DNA of 64,000 nt, from positions 1 through 64,000 of the forward strand of contig NZ_JBHTJM010000011.1 in the NCBI RefSeq assembly GCF_042675745.1, read 5' to 3'. A model generated the notes under the pieces. That model had not been told where the DNA came from and did not search any database. It saw only the letters and a program-made list of their open reading frames with translations. Position 1 is the stretch's first letter, and every line of letters starts with the position of its first letter. Below, in pieces: positions 24,425 to 32,529 of the stretch. The position numbers and the translations under genes were made by a program. The DNA comes from Pseudofulvibacter geojedonensis. GTDB lineage: Bacteria; Bacteroidota; Bacteroidia; Flavobacteriales; Flavobacteriaceae.

Positions 24425-27025
24425 TTATTTTTTTACCAACATTCGCTTAATCTCATTAAGCTTCATTAAAGCTTCAACCGGAGTTAATGTATCAATATCT
24501 GTATGAATAATTTCTTCTTTTATATCGTTTAACAACGGATCATCTAAATTAAAAAAGCTTAGCTGCATTTCGTCTTGAGCTGCTTGAAGATTGTCTGTTA
24601 ACTCTTCAGAAGAATGAGATTTTTCTAACTTCTTTAAAATCTTATTTGCCTTGCGTATTACTTGCTGAGGCATACCAGCCATTTTAGCTACATGTATACC
24701 AAAACTATGATGACTTCCTCCTTCTACTAGTTTACGAATAAACAGCACATTATTTTTAGTTTCTTTTACAGACACATTGAAGTTTTTAATCCTATCGAAA
24801 GTCTCTGTCATCTCATTTAATTCATGATAATGAGTCGCAAACAATGTTTTTGCCTTAGACGGATGCTCATGCAAGTATTCTGATATCGCCCAAGCTATTG
24901 ATATACCATCATAAGTACTGGTACCACGACCTATTTCATCTAGTAATACTAAACTACGTTCTGAAACATTGTTCAATATAGAAGCTGTCTCGTTCATTTC
25001 TACCATAAAAGTAGATTCTCCCATAGATATATTATCACTAGCACCAACTCTGGTAAAAATTTTATCTACTAAACCAATTCTTGCCGCTTCGGCTGGCACA
25101 AAACTTCCCATTTGAGCTAGTAATACAATCAATGCTGTTTGCCTGAGTATTGCCGATTTACCGGACATATTTGGTCCAGTAATCATAATTATTTGCTGCT
25201 GATCCCTATCTAGAAAAACGTCATTAGCAATATACGCTTCACCCGGTGGAAGCTGTTTTTCTATAACTGGATGACGTCCATTTTTTATTTCTAAATCAAA
25301 TGAATCGTCTATTACTGGTAACACATAATTATTTGTTTGGGCTAATTCTGCAAAAGAGCATAAACAGTCTAATTGAGCAATCAAATTTGCATTTTGTTGA
25401 ACAGATTTTATATAGTTCATCATCCATAATACTAAATCTGTAAATAATTGTTGTTCAAGAACACCTATTTTTTCTTCTGCCCCTAAAATCTTAGCTTCGT
25501 ATTCTTTTAACTCTTCTGTAATATAACGTTCTGCACTTACCAGAGTCTGCTTGCGAATCCAACTTTCTGGAACCTTATCCTTATGGGTATTTCTTACTTC
25601 TATATAATAGCCAAATACATTATTAGAAGCTATTTTTAAAGACGTAATACCAGTAGCTTCTGTTTCGCGAGCTAACATTTTATCTAAATAATCCTTTCCA
25701 GAATAGGCTAGATTTCTGTATTCATCTAACTCTTTAGAAACACCCGAAGCAATTGCATTCCCTTTTAAAATATTTACTGGAGCTTCCTCATTTAAGGTTT
25801 CTTTTATTTTTGCTCTTAATAAATCGCAACCGTGTAAATTATCACCTATAACTCTTAAAGCTTCATTTTTACAATTAGATGCTAAAGCTTTTATAGGGAC
25901 TATAGCTTCTAACGAGTTTTTTAATTGAATTACCTCACGAGGACTCACTTTTTGAGTAGCTACCTTAGATATTAAGCGTTCAATATCTCCTATTTGTTTG
26001 GTGTAGCTTCTTATTTTATCAAAAGTATCTTGCTCTTTAATTAAATACTCTACTACCTGATGACGCTGTTGTATCTTTGTTGCATTTTTAAGAGGCAATG
26101 CTAACCAACGTTTTAACAGCCTTCCACCCATTGGTGAAATAGTTTTGTCTATTACATCTAATAAAGTAACTGCATTAACAGACTGAGAACCATATAGTTC
26201 TAAATTACGAACTGTAAAACGATCCATCCAAACATATTCATCTTCTGCTATTCTATTAATAGTTGTGATATGTTCTAATTTATTGTGTTGGGTTTCAGAC
26301 AAATAGTATAGTACAGCTCCAGAAGCAACAATACCTTCTTGTAAATGTGCTACTCCAAAACCTTTCAAAGAATTTGTCTTGAAGTGATTCGTTAGTGTTT
26401 CTTCTGCATAATCGTCGTTAAAAACCCAATCTTCTAAATAAAATGCGTGATAATCTTCGCCAAAAGCTTCTCTAAATGGCAGCTTAAATTGCTTTGGCAC
26501 CAACACTTCACTAGGTTTAAAGTTTTGAAGTAATTTATCTACATACTCCTCATTTCCTTGAGAAAGTAAAAATTCTCCTGTTGAAACATCTAAAAAAGCA
26601 ATACCTATATGCCTTTTGGTAAAATGAACAGCCGCTAAAAAGTTATTGCTTTTAGCATGTAGCACTTCATCGTTTAATGCTACACCAGGAGTCACTAATT
26701 CTGTCACTCCTCTTTTTACTATCTTTTTAGTTTTAGAAGGATCTTCTAGTTGGTCACAAATAGCAACACGTAAGCCCGCCTTTACTAATTTAGGTAAATA
26801 CGTATTTAAAGAATGATGCGGAAAACCTGCCAATTCAGTCTTATCTCCACCATTATTTCTATGTGTTAATGTAATACCTAAAATTTGTGCACTTTTAACA
26901 GCATCGTCTCCAAAAGTTTCATAAAAATCACCTACTCTAAACAACAACATTGCATCAGGATATTTAGCCTTAATGGTATTGTATTGTTGCATTAACGGGG
27001 TGACTTTTTTAGCTTTTGTTGCCAA
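24425..27025 (-). CDS. mutS: DNA mismatch repair protein MutS
   Basis: Recognises mismatches and small loops in DNA and starts repair with ATP-driven clamp formation. 866 residues, all MutS domains: mismatch-binding FRVGDFYETFGDDA near residue 30 (the F..E wedge), connector, lever (residues about 270-550), and ATPase with Walker A ITGPNMSGKSAILRQ, Walker B LVLLDEIGRGTSTYDG and the ATHYHEL motif. The C-terminus has the HTH-like and acidic tail of full-length MutS. An inverted repeat lies just upstream (27037-27061). Convergent with waaA. Confidence 0.98.
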   Translation of the reverse strand: MATKAKKVTPLMQQYNTIKAKYPDAMLLFRVGDFYETFGDDAVKSAQILGITLTHRNNGGDKTELAGFPHHSLNTYLPKLVKAGLRVAICDQLEDPSKTKKIVKRGVTELVTPGVALNDEVLHAKSNNFLAAVHFTKRHIGIAFLDVSTGEFLLSQGNEEYVDKLLQNFKPSEVLVPKQFKLPFREAFGEDYHAFYLEDWVFNDDYAEETLTNHFKTNSLKGFGVAHLQEGIVASGAVLYYLSETQHNKLEHITTINRIAEDEYVWMDRFTVRNLELYGSQSVNAVTLLDVIDKTISPMGGRLLKRWLALPLKNATKIQQRHQVVEYLIKEQDTFDKIRSYTKQIGDIERLISKVATQKVSPREVIQLKNSLEAIVPIKALASNCKNEALRVIGDNLHGCDLLRAKIKETLNEEAPVNILKGNAIASGVSKELDEYRNLAYSGKDYLDKMLARETEATGITSLKIASNNVFGYYIEVRNTHKDKVPESWIRKQTLVSAERYITEELKEYEAKILGAEEKIGVLEQQLFTDLVLWMMNYIKSVQQNANLIAQLDCLCSFAELAQTNNYVLPVIDDSFDLEIKNGRHPVIEKQLPPGEAYIANDVFLDRDQQQIIMITGPNMSGKSAILRQTALIVLLAQMGSFVPAEAARIGLVDKIFTRVGASDNISMGESTFMVEMNETASILNNVSERSLVLLDEIGRGTSTYDGISIAWAISEYLHEHPSKAKTLFATHYHELNEMTETFDRIKNFNVSVKETKNNVLFIRKLVEGGSHHSFGIHVAKMAGMPQQVIRKANKILKKLEKSHSSEELTDNLQAAQDEMQLSFFNLDDPLLNDIKEEIIHTDIDTLTPVEALMKLNEIKRMLVKK

Positions 27026-27036
27026 GAGAATATGAT

Positions 27037-27061
27037 TTAAATTCGTAAAATGCGAATTTAA
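27037..27061. promoter_or_regulatory. Inverted repeat just upstream of mutS
   Basis: TTAAATTCG / CGAATTTAA, perfect 9-bp arms and a 7-base spacer, starting 12 bases before the mutS ATG. It has no T-run on either side; an operator or leader hairpin is possible. Confidence 0.35.
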
Positions 27062-27220
27062 CTATTCTACTTCATATTATGAATTTGAATGAATTGTTTT
27101 TGTATACCAACCTTAAAATTAGTGTTAAACACCACATTTACCTATTCTTACGCTTCTAATCGTTTCTAAATTGAATTAAATTTTACTACATTTGGAAACC
27201 TCAAAAACCCTATATGTCCT

Positions 27221-27237
27221 TTGGCATTGTTTTTGTC
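27221..27237 (+). promoter_or_regulatory. Sigma-54-like -24/-12 element before the DUF1573 gene
   Basis: TTGGCAT-N5-TTGTC compared with TTGGCAC-N5-TTGCA: the -24 GG is intact and the -12 GC is GT. The distance to the ATG at 27270 allows a leader of about 20 bases. Recognition by RpoN is inference. Confidence 0.3.
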
Positions 27238-27269
27238 AACATTGTAAAACAAAAAACAAATAATAAAAG

Positions 27270-27755
27270 ATGAAAAAATTATTATCATTAGTTGTGGCTA
27301 TAACTCTATTTACTAGCTTCTCTGTTACTGCTCAAGAAACCGAAAAGAAAACTCCTGAAAAAGGAGCTAAAATTGCTTTTGAACAGGAGGTGATTGATTA
27401 CGGTGAAGTAGCTTATGCTTCTAACGGTGAACGTGAGTTTGTTATTATAAACGAAGGTGATGAACCTTTAATTATTACAAGAGCTAAAGGTTCTTGCGGT
27501 TGTACTGTTCCTGTAGCTCCAAAAGAACCTATTATGCCTGGTGAATCTGCTACTATGAAGGTTCGTTACGATACTAAAAGAGGAGGTCAACCTTTTTCTA
27601 AAACTATTACCGTTTACTCTAACGCTGTAAACACACCTACTAAAGTTGTAAAAATTAAAGGTAAAGTTTTAGCTAATCCTAACAAGGTTACACTTAAGAA
27701 TGCACCTGCTACTAAAGCACCTGCTACTAAAGCACCTGCTAAAGCTGTAAACTAA
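27270..27755 (+). CDS. DUF1573 secreted protein
   Basis: 161 residues with a signal peptide (MKKLLSLVVAITLFTSFSVTAQ). Residues about 35-140 are the DUF1573 Ig-like domain: VIDYGEVAYASNGEREFVIINEGDEPL, the signature AKGSCGCTVP with a CGC motif, and PGESATMKVRYDT. The last about 18 residues are a low-complexity Ala/Pro/Thr/Lys tail made by a 15-bp tandem repeat. Periplasmic or surface role unknown; such proteins are frequent in Bacteroidetes. Ends in a terminator, so it is a single-gene unit. Confidence 0.85.
   Translation: MKKLLSLVVAITLFTSFSVTAQETEKKTPEKGAKIAFEQEVIDYGEVAYASNGEREFVIINEGDEPLIITRAKGSCGCTVPVAPKEPIMPGESATMKVRYDTKRGGQPFSKTITVYSNAVNTPTKVVKIKGKVLANPNKVTLKNAPATKAPATKAPAKAVN
27702..27743 (+). 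repeat. 15-bp tandem repeat coding the APATK tail
   Basis: GCACCTGCTACTAAA occurs at 27702-27716 and 27717-27731, and a shortened copy (GCACCTGCTAAA) at 27732-27743, in frame within the DUF1573 gene. Confidence 0.8.
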
Positions 27756-27776
27756 TTAAATTAGTAATATAAATTC

Positions 27777-27803
27777 AAAGCGCTCAAATAGAGCGCTTTT
27801 TTT
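27777..27803 (+). terminator. Terminator of the DUF1573 gene
   Basis: Perfect 9-bp stem AAAGCGCTC / GAGCGCTTT, 5-base loop, followed by a T-run. Confidence 0.85.
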
Positions 27804-27876
27804 ATTCCTCTTTTTTACTGATTTTTGCAAGCATGTTGGGTTGATTACCATTAAAGCATCATAAATACTATTTGAT

Positions 27877-28407
27877 ATGAGAAAATTAAAAAACAATGAA
27901 TTGGGTCGCAAAAATATTGCTGAATTTAAGGATGCTAAAAAAACTCCTATCATCGTTGTTTTAGACAATGTAAGAAGCTCTAATAATGTCGGTTCTGTTT
28001 TTAGATCTAGTGATGCTTTTTTAATTGAAAAGATTTATCTATGTGGTATCACCGCTACTCCACCTAATAAAGATATTCAAAGAACCGCTTTAGGAGCAAC
28101 CGATTCTGTTGAATGGGAATATGCAAAAGACACCCTAGTTATTGTAGAGAAATTAAAGTCAGAAGGTTTTTTTGTTGCTTCAATAGAACAAGCAGAAAAT
28201 GCAGTAATGCTAAATAATTTTAGTCCAGAATCAGGCCAAAAAATTGCCATAGTATTGGGTAATGAGGTTAAAGGAGTACAACAAGAAATAGTTAGTAATT
28301 CTGACACCTGTATAGAAATACCTCAACTAGGAACTAAACACTCTTTAAATATATCTGTTAGTTGTGGCATTGTATTGTGGGATTTGTTTAATAAAATAAC
28401 TAATTAA
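27877..28407 (+). CDS. SpoU/TrmH-family RNA 2'-O-methyltransferase
   Basis: 176 residues, SPOUT fold. Motif 1 ..VVLDNVRSSNNVGSVFRSSDAF, the loop GITATPPNKDIQRTALGATD, motif 2 IAIVLGNEVKGVQQEIV, and motif 3 LGTKHSLNISVSCGIVLWDL are all conserved and form the knotted SAM site. It lacks an N-terminal L30e-like RNA-binding domain, so it is the short form. The target could be tRNA or rRNA; not determinable here. Followed by the MBOAT gene after 34 bases. Confidence 0.92.
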   Translation: MRKLKNNELGRKNIAEFKDAKKTPIIVVLDNVRSSNNVGSVFRSSDAFLIEKIYLCGITATPPNKDIQRTALGATDSVEWEYAKDTLVIVEKLKSEGFFVASIEQAENAVMLNNFSPESGQKIAIVLGNEVKGVQQEIVSNSDTCIEIPQLGTKHSLNISVSCGIVLWDLFNKITN

Positions 28408-28441
28408 AAAATCTATTTATTTTTAATTTACTAATCTAAAA

Positions 28442-29878
28442 ATGCTTTTCAACTCTTTTGATTTTGCTTTATTTTTACCAATAGTATTTATTACTTATTG
28501 GTTAATCCCTAGCAAAAAAATAAATCTTCAGAATGCATTTATAGTTCTTGCTAGCTACTTTTTTTATGGTTGTTGGGATTGGAGATTCTTATCGCTTATT
28601 ATATTTAGTACTGTTTTAGACTACACTATAGGTATCTACCTTAACAACGAAAAAAGCAAGAAGAAAAGAAAGGCTTTATTATGGCTTAGTATAATAGTAA
28701 ACTTAGGCTTTTTAGCTGTTTTTAAATACTATAATTTCTTTATCGACAACTTTGTTGAAGTATTCTCAATATTTGGCATAAAACTAAATATTACTTCTTT
28801 ACAAATTATATTACCAGTAGGAATTAGTTTTTACACTTTTCAAACCTTGAGTTATACTATAGATGTGTATAAAAATAAACTAAATCCAACTAAAAACTTT
28901 TTTGCTTTTTCTGCTTTTGTGAGTTTCTTTCCTCAACTAGTAGCTGGCCCCATAGAAAGGGCTACTAATTTACTACCTCAGTTTCATTTTAAAAGAACTT
29001 TTAATTACAACAAAGCAATAGATGGTCTTAGACAAATTTTATGGGGTTTATTTAAAAAAATAGTTATTGCAGATAATTGTGCTGAATATGCCAATTACAT
29101 TTTTAACAATTCAGAGCAATTTAATGGTAGTACTTTATTTTTAGGTGCAATCTTTTTTGCTTTTCAAATTTATGGTGATTTTTCTGGCTATTCAGATATT
29201 GCTATTGGTACTTCTAGGCTATTCGGTTTTCATTTAAAACAAAACTTTGCTTTTCCTTATTTTTCAAGAGACATTGCTGAGTTTTGGAGACGTTGGCATA
29301 TGTCTTTATCTACCTGGTTTAGGGATTATTTATACATTCCTTTAGGAGGCAGTAAAGGGAGTACCGTTAAAAAAATTCGCAATGTGTTTATTATTTTTAT
29401 CGTAAGTGGTTTTTGGCATGGTGCTAATTGGACTTTTATTGCCTGGGGAACTATAAATGCTCTCTATTTTTTACCACTAATGCTTTTTAATAAGAATAGG
29501 AGAAATACCAATATTGTAGCTGAGGGAAAACTATTACCTACATTTTCTGAAATCTTAAGTATAGTGATTACATTTTCAATTACAGTTTTAGCTTGGATAT
29601 TTTTTAGAGCCGAAAATATCTCTCATGCATTTGGTATCTTAAATAAAATATTTTCATCGTCTTTTTTATCAGTCCCACAAAAGAAACCAATAGAGCTTTT
29701 TTACTTAATTATTTTCTTTTTAATAATAGAATGGCTGGGTAGAGAAAAACAATATGCATTAGAAAACTTACAGTTAAAATGGAATGTAATTTCTAGGTGG
29801 TTTTTCTATTTAACCATTATAGTATTAATTTATTTTTTTAACGGCCAACAACAAGAATTTATCTATTTTCAATTTTAA
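28442..29878 (+). CDS. MBOAT-family O-acyltransferase (AlgI-like)
   Basis: 478 residues, about 11 membrane segments. Conserved MBOAT features: LPVGISFYTFQTLSYTIDVY, AFVSFFPQLVAGPIERA, YGDFSGYSDIAIGTSRLFGF, DIAEFWRRWHMSLSTWFRDY, and the active-site His in VSGFWHGANWTFIAWG. AlgI-type proteins pass acetyl groups across the inner membrane to polymers in the periplasm. The next gene, 2 bases away, encodes an SGNH-type protein of the kind that completes such transfer. The acceptor polymer is unknown; galE, the aminotransferase and waaA lie 4-8 kb away. Confidence 0.92.
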   Translation: MLFNSFDFALFLPIVFITYWLIPSKKINLQNAFIVLASYFFYGCWDWRFLSLIIFSTVLDYTIGIYLNNEKSKKKRKALLWLSIIVNLGFLAVFKYYNFFIDNFVEVFSIFGIKLNITSLQIILPVGISFYTFQTLSYTIDVYKNKLNPTKNFFAFSAFVSFFPQLVAGPIERATNLLPQFHFKRTFNYNKAIDGLRQILWGLFKKIVIADNCAEYANYIFNNSEQFNGSTLFLGAIFFAFQIYGDFSGYSDIAIGTSRLFGFHLKQNFAFPYFSRDIAEFWRRWHMSLSTWFRDYLYIPLGGSKGSTVKKIRNVFIIFIVSGFWHGANWTFIAWGTINALYFLPLMLFNKNRRNTNIVAEGKLLPTFSEILSIVITFSITVLAWIFFRAENISHAFGILNKIFSSSFLSVPQKKPIELFYLIIFFLIIEWLGREKQYALENLQLKWNVISRWFFYLTIIVLIYFFNGQQQEFIYFQF

Positions 29879-29880
29879 CT

Positions 29881-30849
29881 ATGCGTAAATTTGTAACTCG
29901 TTTAATATTATTCTTTTTTGTTGTTTTTCTTATTAACCAAGGTGCTAATTGGATATTAGAAAAGCCTGTGCGCAACGCTATAAAAAACAAAACTCATAAA
30001 AAGTTTTTAAAATGGAATGACATACAAAATACTGAGAATAAATATGATATAATATTTTTAGGATCTAGTCGAGGTTATTGTGCTTACAACCCTATTATTA
30101 TAGACAGTATTACAAATAGCAATTCGTACAATATGTGTACAGGTTCACAAAATATTACAGAAAGTTATTATTTGCTAAAAGAAATTCTAGAACATCAAAA
30201 ACCCAAAGTCGTTTTTTTCGATTTATTTTATAATTCAATCAAATCTTCTCCAGATTATTACCATATATTATCAAACGCTCGTTTTTTGTCTACACACAAC
30301 AAATTAGATCTTATTATTAATGGTTTTGGATTTGATGGAGTGGTTAATTACACTTTCCCTCTTATAAGTCAAAAACCTTATTTTAAAAATAGCCTTTTAA
30401 ATTCATTTAATGATACTGTTGCAGTAACAAAGAGTAATTGGACTAAAGGTTTTTTAAACAGCAAAGAAGTAGTGAGTGATGCATCTATAAAAAACTTTTC
30501 AAAAATTAGTCATTTTAAAGACCTAAAAAAAGAAAAGAAACAACTTATATATTCTTTAAATTTAATTGCCAATCTGTGCCAAGAAAGCAATGTAAAATTC
30601 ATTTGTTTAAGAGCCCCATATCCAAATTCGAGATTACAGATGAGTAAAGAAACAGATTTAATTACCACAACTCTTTATCAACAAGCGTGTACCGAATTAA
30701 GTATTCCTTTTTACGATTTTAATTACCTAGACAATACTAATTATCAGGATAGTTATTTTACCGATTTACACCATATGAATACTAACGGAGCTAATGCAGT
30801 TTCTAATGTTTTAGGCCATTTAATTAACAACTCTATTTTTTCAGAATAG
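29881..30849 (+). CDS. Membrane-anchored SGNH-hydrolase-like protein, partner of the MBOAT protein
   Basis: 322 residues. An N-terminal hydrophobic helix (about 6-23) anchors it to the inner membrane. The remainder has SGNH features: a Ser nucleophile block IIFLGSSRGYCAYNP near residue 60, and a C-terminal DLHHMNTNGANAV block near residue 300 carrying the Asp-His pair (DxxH). This layout resembles AlgJ/AlgX/DltD-type acyl-transfer partners. The gene begins 2 bases after the MBOAT stop, so translation is probably coupled. The substrate is unknown, and overall identity to named proteins is not visible by eye. Confidence 0.7.
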   Translation: MRKFVTRLILFFFVVFLINQGANWILEKPVRNAIKNKTHKKFLKWNDIQNTENKYDIIFLGSSRGYCAYNPIIIDSITNSNSYNMCTGSQNITESYYLLKEILEHQKPKVVFFDLFYNSIKSSPDYYHILSNARFLSTHNKLDLIINGFGFDGVVNYTFPLISQKPYFKNSLLNSFNDTVAVTKSNWTKGFLNSKEVVSDASIKNFSKISHFKDLKKEKKQLIYSLNLIANLCQESNVKFICLRAPYPNSRLQMSKETDLITTTLYQQACTELSIPFYDFNYLDNTNYQDSYFTDLHHMNTNGANAVSNVLGHLINNSIFSE

Positions 30850-30862
30850 TATTTTTTTTTAC

Positions 30863-31432
30863 ATGAAATATTTAACCTTAGTCTTTTTTTTTAGTTTCTT
30901 GAGTTTTTCTCAAAATCAAGAAGCAAAAATATTTTTTAACGACGGTGAAACTTTCGAAGGTTTTGCCTCAATAACTGGTAACAACAAAATAAAATTCAGG
31001 TTAAATTTAGAAGATGAACCAACAAAATTTTCGTCTAATGAGATTTCTAGAGTTGAATTTTATGGACTATATACTGAAGCTATCTTTGAATATGTTAAAC
31101 TAAATAATCAATATAATTTACTACAAGTATTGACTGAAGGTGAAGTAACTCTTTATGCAGAAGTTAAAACTAGTTGGAGTGTTTTATTTCTTAATTTAAA
31201 CACATTTGGAGCAGGTCAATATTCTGACACTAATTTTTTTACGCTTTATTTAATAAACAAAAAATTCCCAAAGCCTTTTAACAAAAATCCATTTGTAGGT
31301 TGGAAGAAAAAAATGATGGAATATTTTAGTGATTGCGATGAACTAGTACGAAAAATTAAAGCCAACGAATTTAACAGGAATGATCTGAAAGAAATAGTGG
31401 AGTATTACAATGACTTTTGTACTGACTTATAA
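30863..31432 (+). CDS. Secreted protein of unknown function (third gene of the MBOAT cassette)
   Basis: 189 residues with a short signal peptide (MKYLTLVFFFSFLSFSQ). The N-terminal half is beta-rich (AKIFFNDGETFEGFASITGN, FSSNEISRVEFYG), resembling small SH3-like/Tudor-like barrels; the C-terminal half is helical with KKMMEYFSDCDELVRKIKANEF. No family recognised. Begins 13 bases after the SGNH gene on the same strand, so it is probably in the same transcript. It may instead be an unrelated housekeeping envelope protein. Confidence 0.6.
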   Translation: MKYLTLVFFFSFLSFSQNQEAKIFFNDGETFEGFASITGNNKIKFRLNLEDEPTKFSSNEISRVEFYGLYTEAIFEYVKLNNQYNLLQVLTEGEVTLYAEVKTSWSVLFLNLNTFGAGQYSDTNFFTLYLINKKFPKPFNKNPFVGWKKKMMEYFSDCDELVRKIKANEFNRNDLKEIVEYYNDFCTDL

Positions 31433-31502
31433 GCTTTTTATATAACATCTAAACTTTTATATTTATTTTTATAACATAATAAGTACATGTCATCAACAAA
31501 TT

Positions 31503-32042
31503 ATGAACCATAAAAACATAGTATACATAGGAAGAAGTTTAGATGGCTATATTGCTGATAAAAACGGAGAGTTAGATTGGTTAGATTTAATCCCGAATCC
31601 AGACAATATAGAAATGGGATACTCTGACTTAATGGATGAAGTTGATGCAATAGTCATGGGTAGAACTACCTTTGAAACAGTTCTTGGATTTGATATCGAT
31701 TGGCCCTACCAAAAACATGTTTTTGTTTTAAGCAATTCTATTAAGGAAATTCCAGACAACCTAAACGAGAAAGTAACCATCTTAAATGGGAAACTAAACG
31801 AAATTCTGAAATCTATACATGAAAAAGGGTATCATAATTTATATATAGACGGAGGAAGAACCATTCAGAATTTTTTAAAGGAAGATTTAATAGACGAATT
31901 AATTATAACAACCATTCCTATTTTATTAGGAGGTGGTTTCCCTTTATTTGGAGAGTTAGACAACCCTCTAGAGTTTGAACACATAGAATCAAAAGTATTC
32001 TTAAATCAGTTAGTTCAGGATAAATATCGAAGAAAAAAATGA
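31503..32042 (+). CDS. Dihydrofolate reductase family protein (RibD C-terminal type)
   Basis: 179 residues with DHFR/RibD-C fold motifs: N-terminal VYIGRSLDGYIADKNGELDW, AIVMGRTTFETVLGF for the nucleotide site, NLYIDGGRTIQNFLKEDLIDEL and the ITTIPILLGGGFPLFGE block. It lacks the folate-specific substrate residues of the true DHFR at 18399-19247, so it is probably a stand-alone reductase of unknown substrate rather than a second folA. Followed by a terminator; gaps on both sides suggest a single-gene unit. Confidence 0.85.
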   Translation: MNHKNIVYIGRSLDGYIADKNGELDWLDLIPNPDNIEMGYSDLMDEVDAIVMGRTTFETVLGFDIDWPYQKHVFVLSNSIKEIPDNLNEKVTILNGKLNEILKSIHEKGYHNLYIDGGRTIQNFLKEDLIDELIITTIPILLGGGFPLFGELDNPLEFEHIESKVFLNQLVQDKYRRKK

Positions 32043-32044
32043 TT

Positions 32045-32072
32045 AATAGATTAAATGATCAATCTATTTTTT
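32045..32072 (+). terminator. Terminator after the RibD-C-type reductase
   Basis: 8-bp stem AATAGATT / AATCTATT with an 8-base loop and a following T-run. The stem is A+T rich. Confidence 0.6.
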
Positions 32073-32195
32073 CGACACTACGGAAACATTTTATCAAAAA
32101 AACAAACGACTGAAAAACAAACACTTAACACGTATTTCTCTTGAATATTTCGTATCTTTTTATTCTAGACTAGAACTATAAAAGTATTGAATATT

Positions 32196-32477
32196 ATGAA
32201 AAATAAGATTACCATTCTTAACCTCTTGAATATTTTATCTAAGGACAATTCAAACATATCTTGGAAAATTAGATGTCTTTATAGTAATGGATTAGACACA
32301 ACTATCAATCAAATAGAATTGTCTACCAATAAAAGTAACAATCTAATGGGCAAATTAGTATATCAAGTAGAAACAGGAAACGTTTCTTTACTTTCTTTTA
32401 GATCTCTTAAAAAAAGAGATTCTTTAACAATTACAGATGCTCTAACAGATATAATTTACTACTTCAAAAAAAATTAA
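32196..32477 (+). CDS. Small hypothetical protein
   Basis: 93 residues from the ATG at 32196 (a TTG three codons upstream is possible). No signal peptide or membrane segment. The sequence is Asn/Ser/Lys rich with alternating strands and ends in a helix (LTITDALTDIIYYFKKN). No recognised family. Faces the katG gene with a hairpin between the two stops. Confidence 0.45.
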   Translation: MKNKITILNLLNILSKDNSNISWKIRCLYSNGLDTTINQIELSTNKSNNLMGKLVYQVETGNVSLLSFRSLKKRDSLTITDALTDIIYYFKKN

Positions 32478-32480
32478 AAA

Positions 32481-32516
32481 GTCATCTTTTCATTAACTAA
32501 ATAATAAAAAGATGAC
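32481..32516. terminator. Bidirectional terminator between the small gene and katG
   Basis: Perfect 10-bp stem GTCATCTTTT / AAAAGATGAC with a 16-base loop, located between convergent genes; the A-run at 32475-32480 gives T on the minus strand. Confidence 0.65.
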
Positions 32517-32529
32517 AATATTATAAACG

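Noticed and set aside
27079..27159. 26-codon frame between mutS and the DUF1573 gene
   Set aside because: Too short, no signal sequence or terminator, unconvincing composition.
31503..32042. Second DHFR as trimethoprim resistance
   Set aside because: It is of the RibD-C type, lacks folate-site residues, and carries no mobile context.
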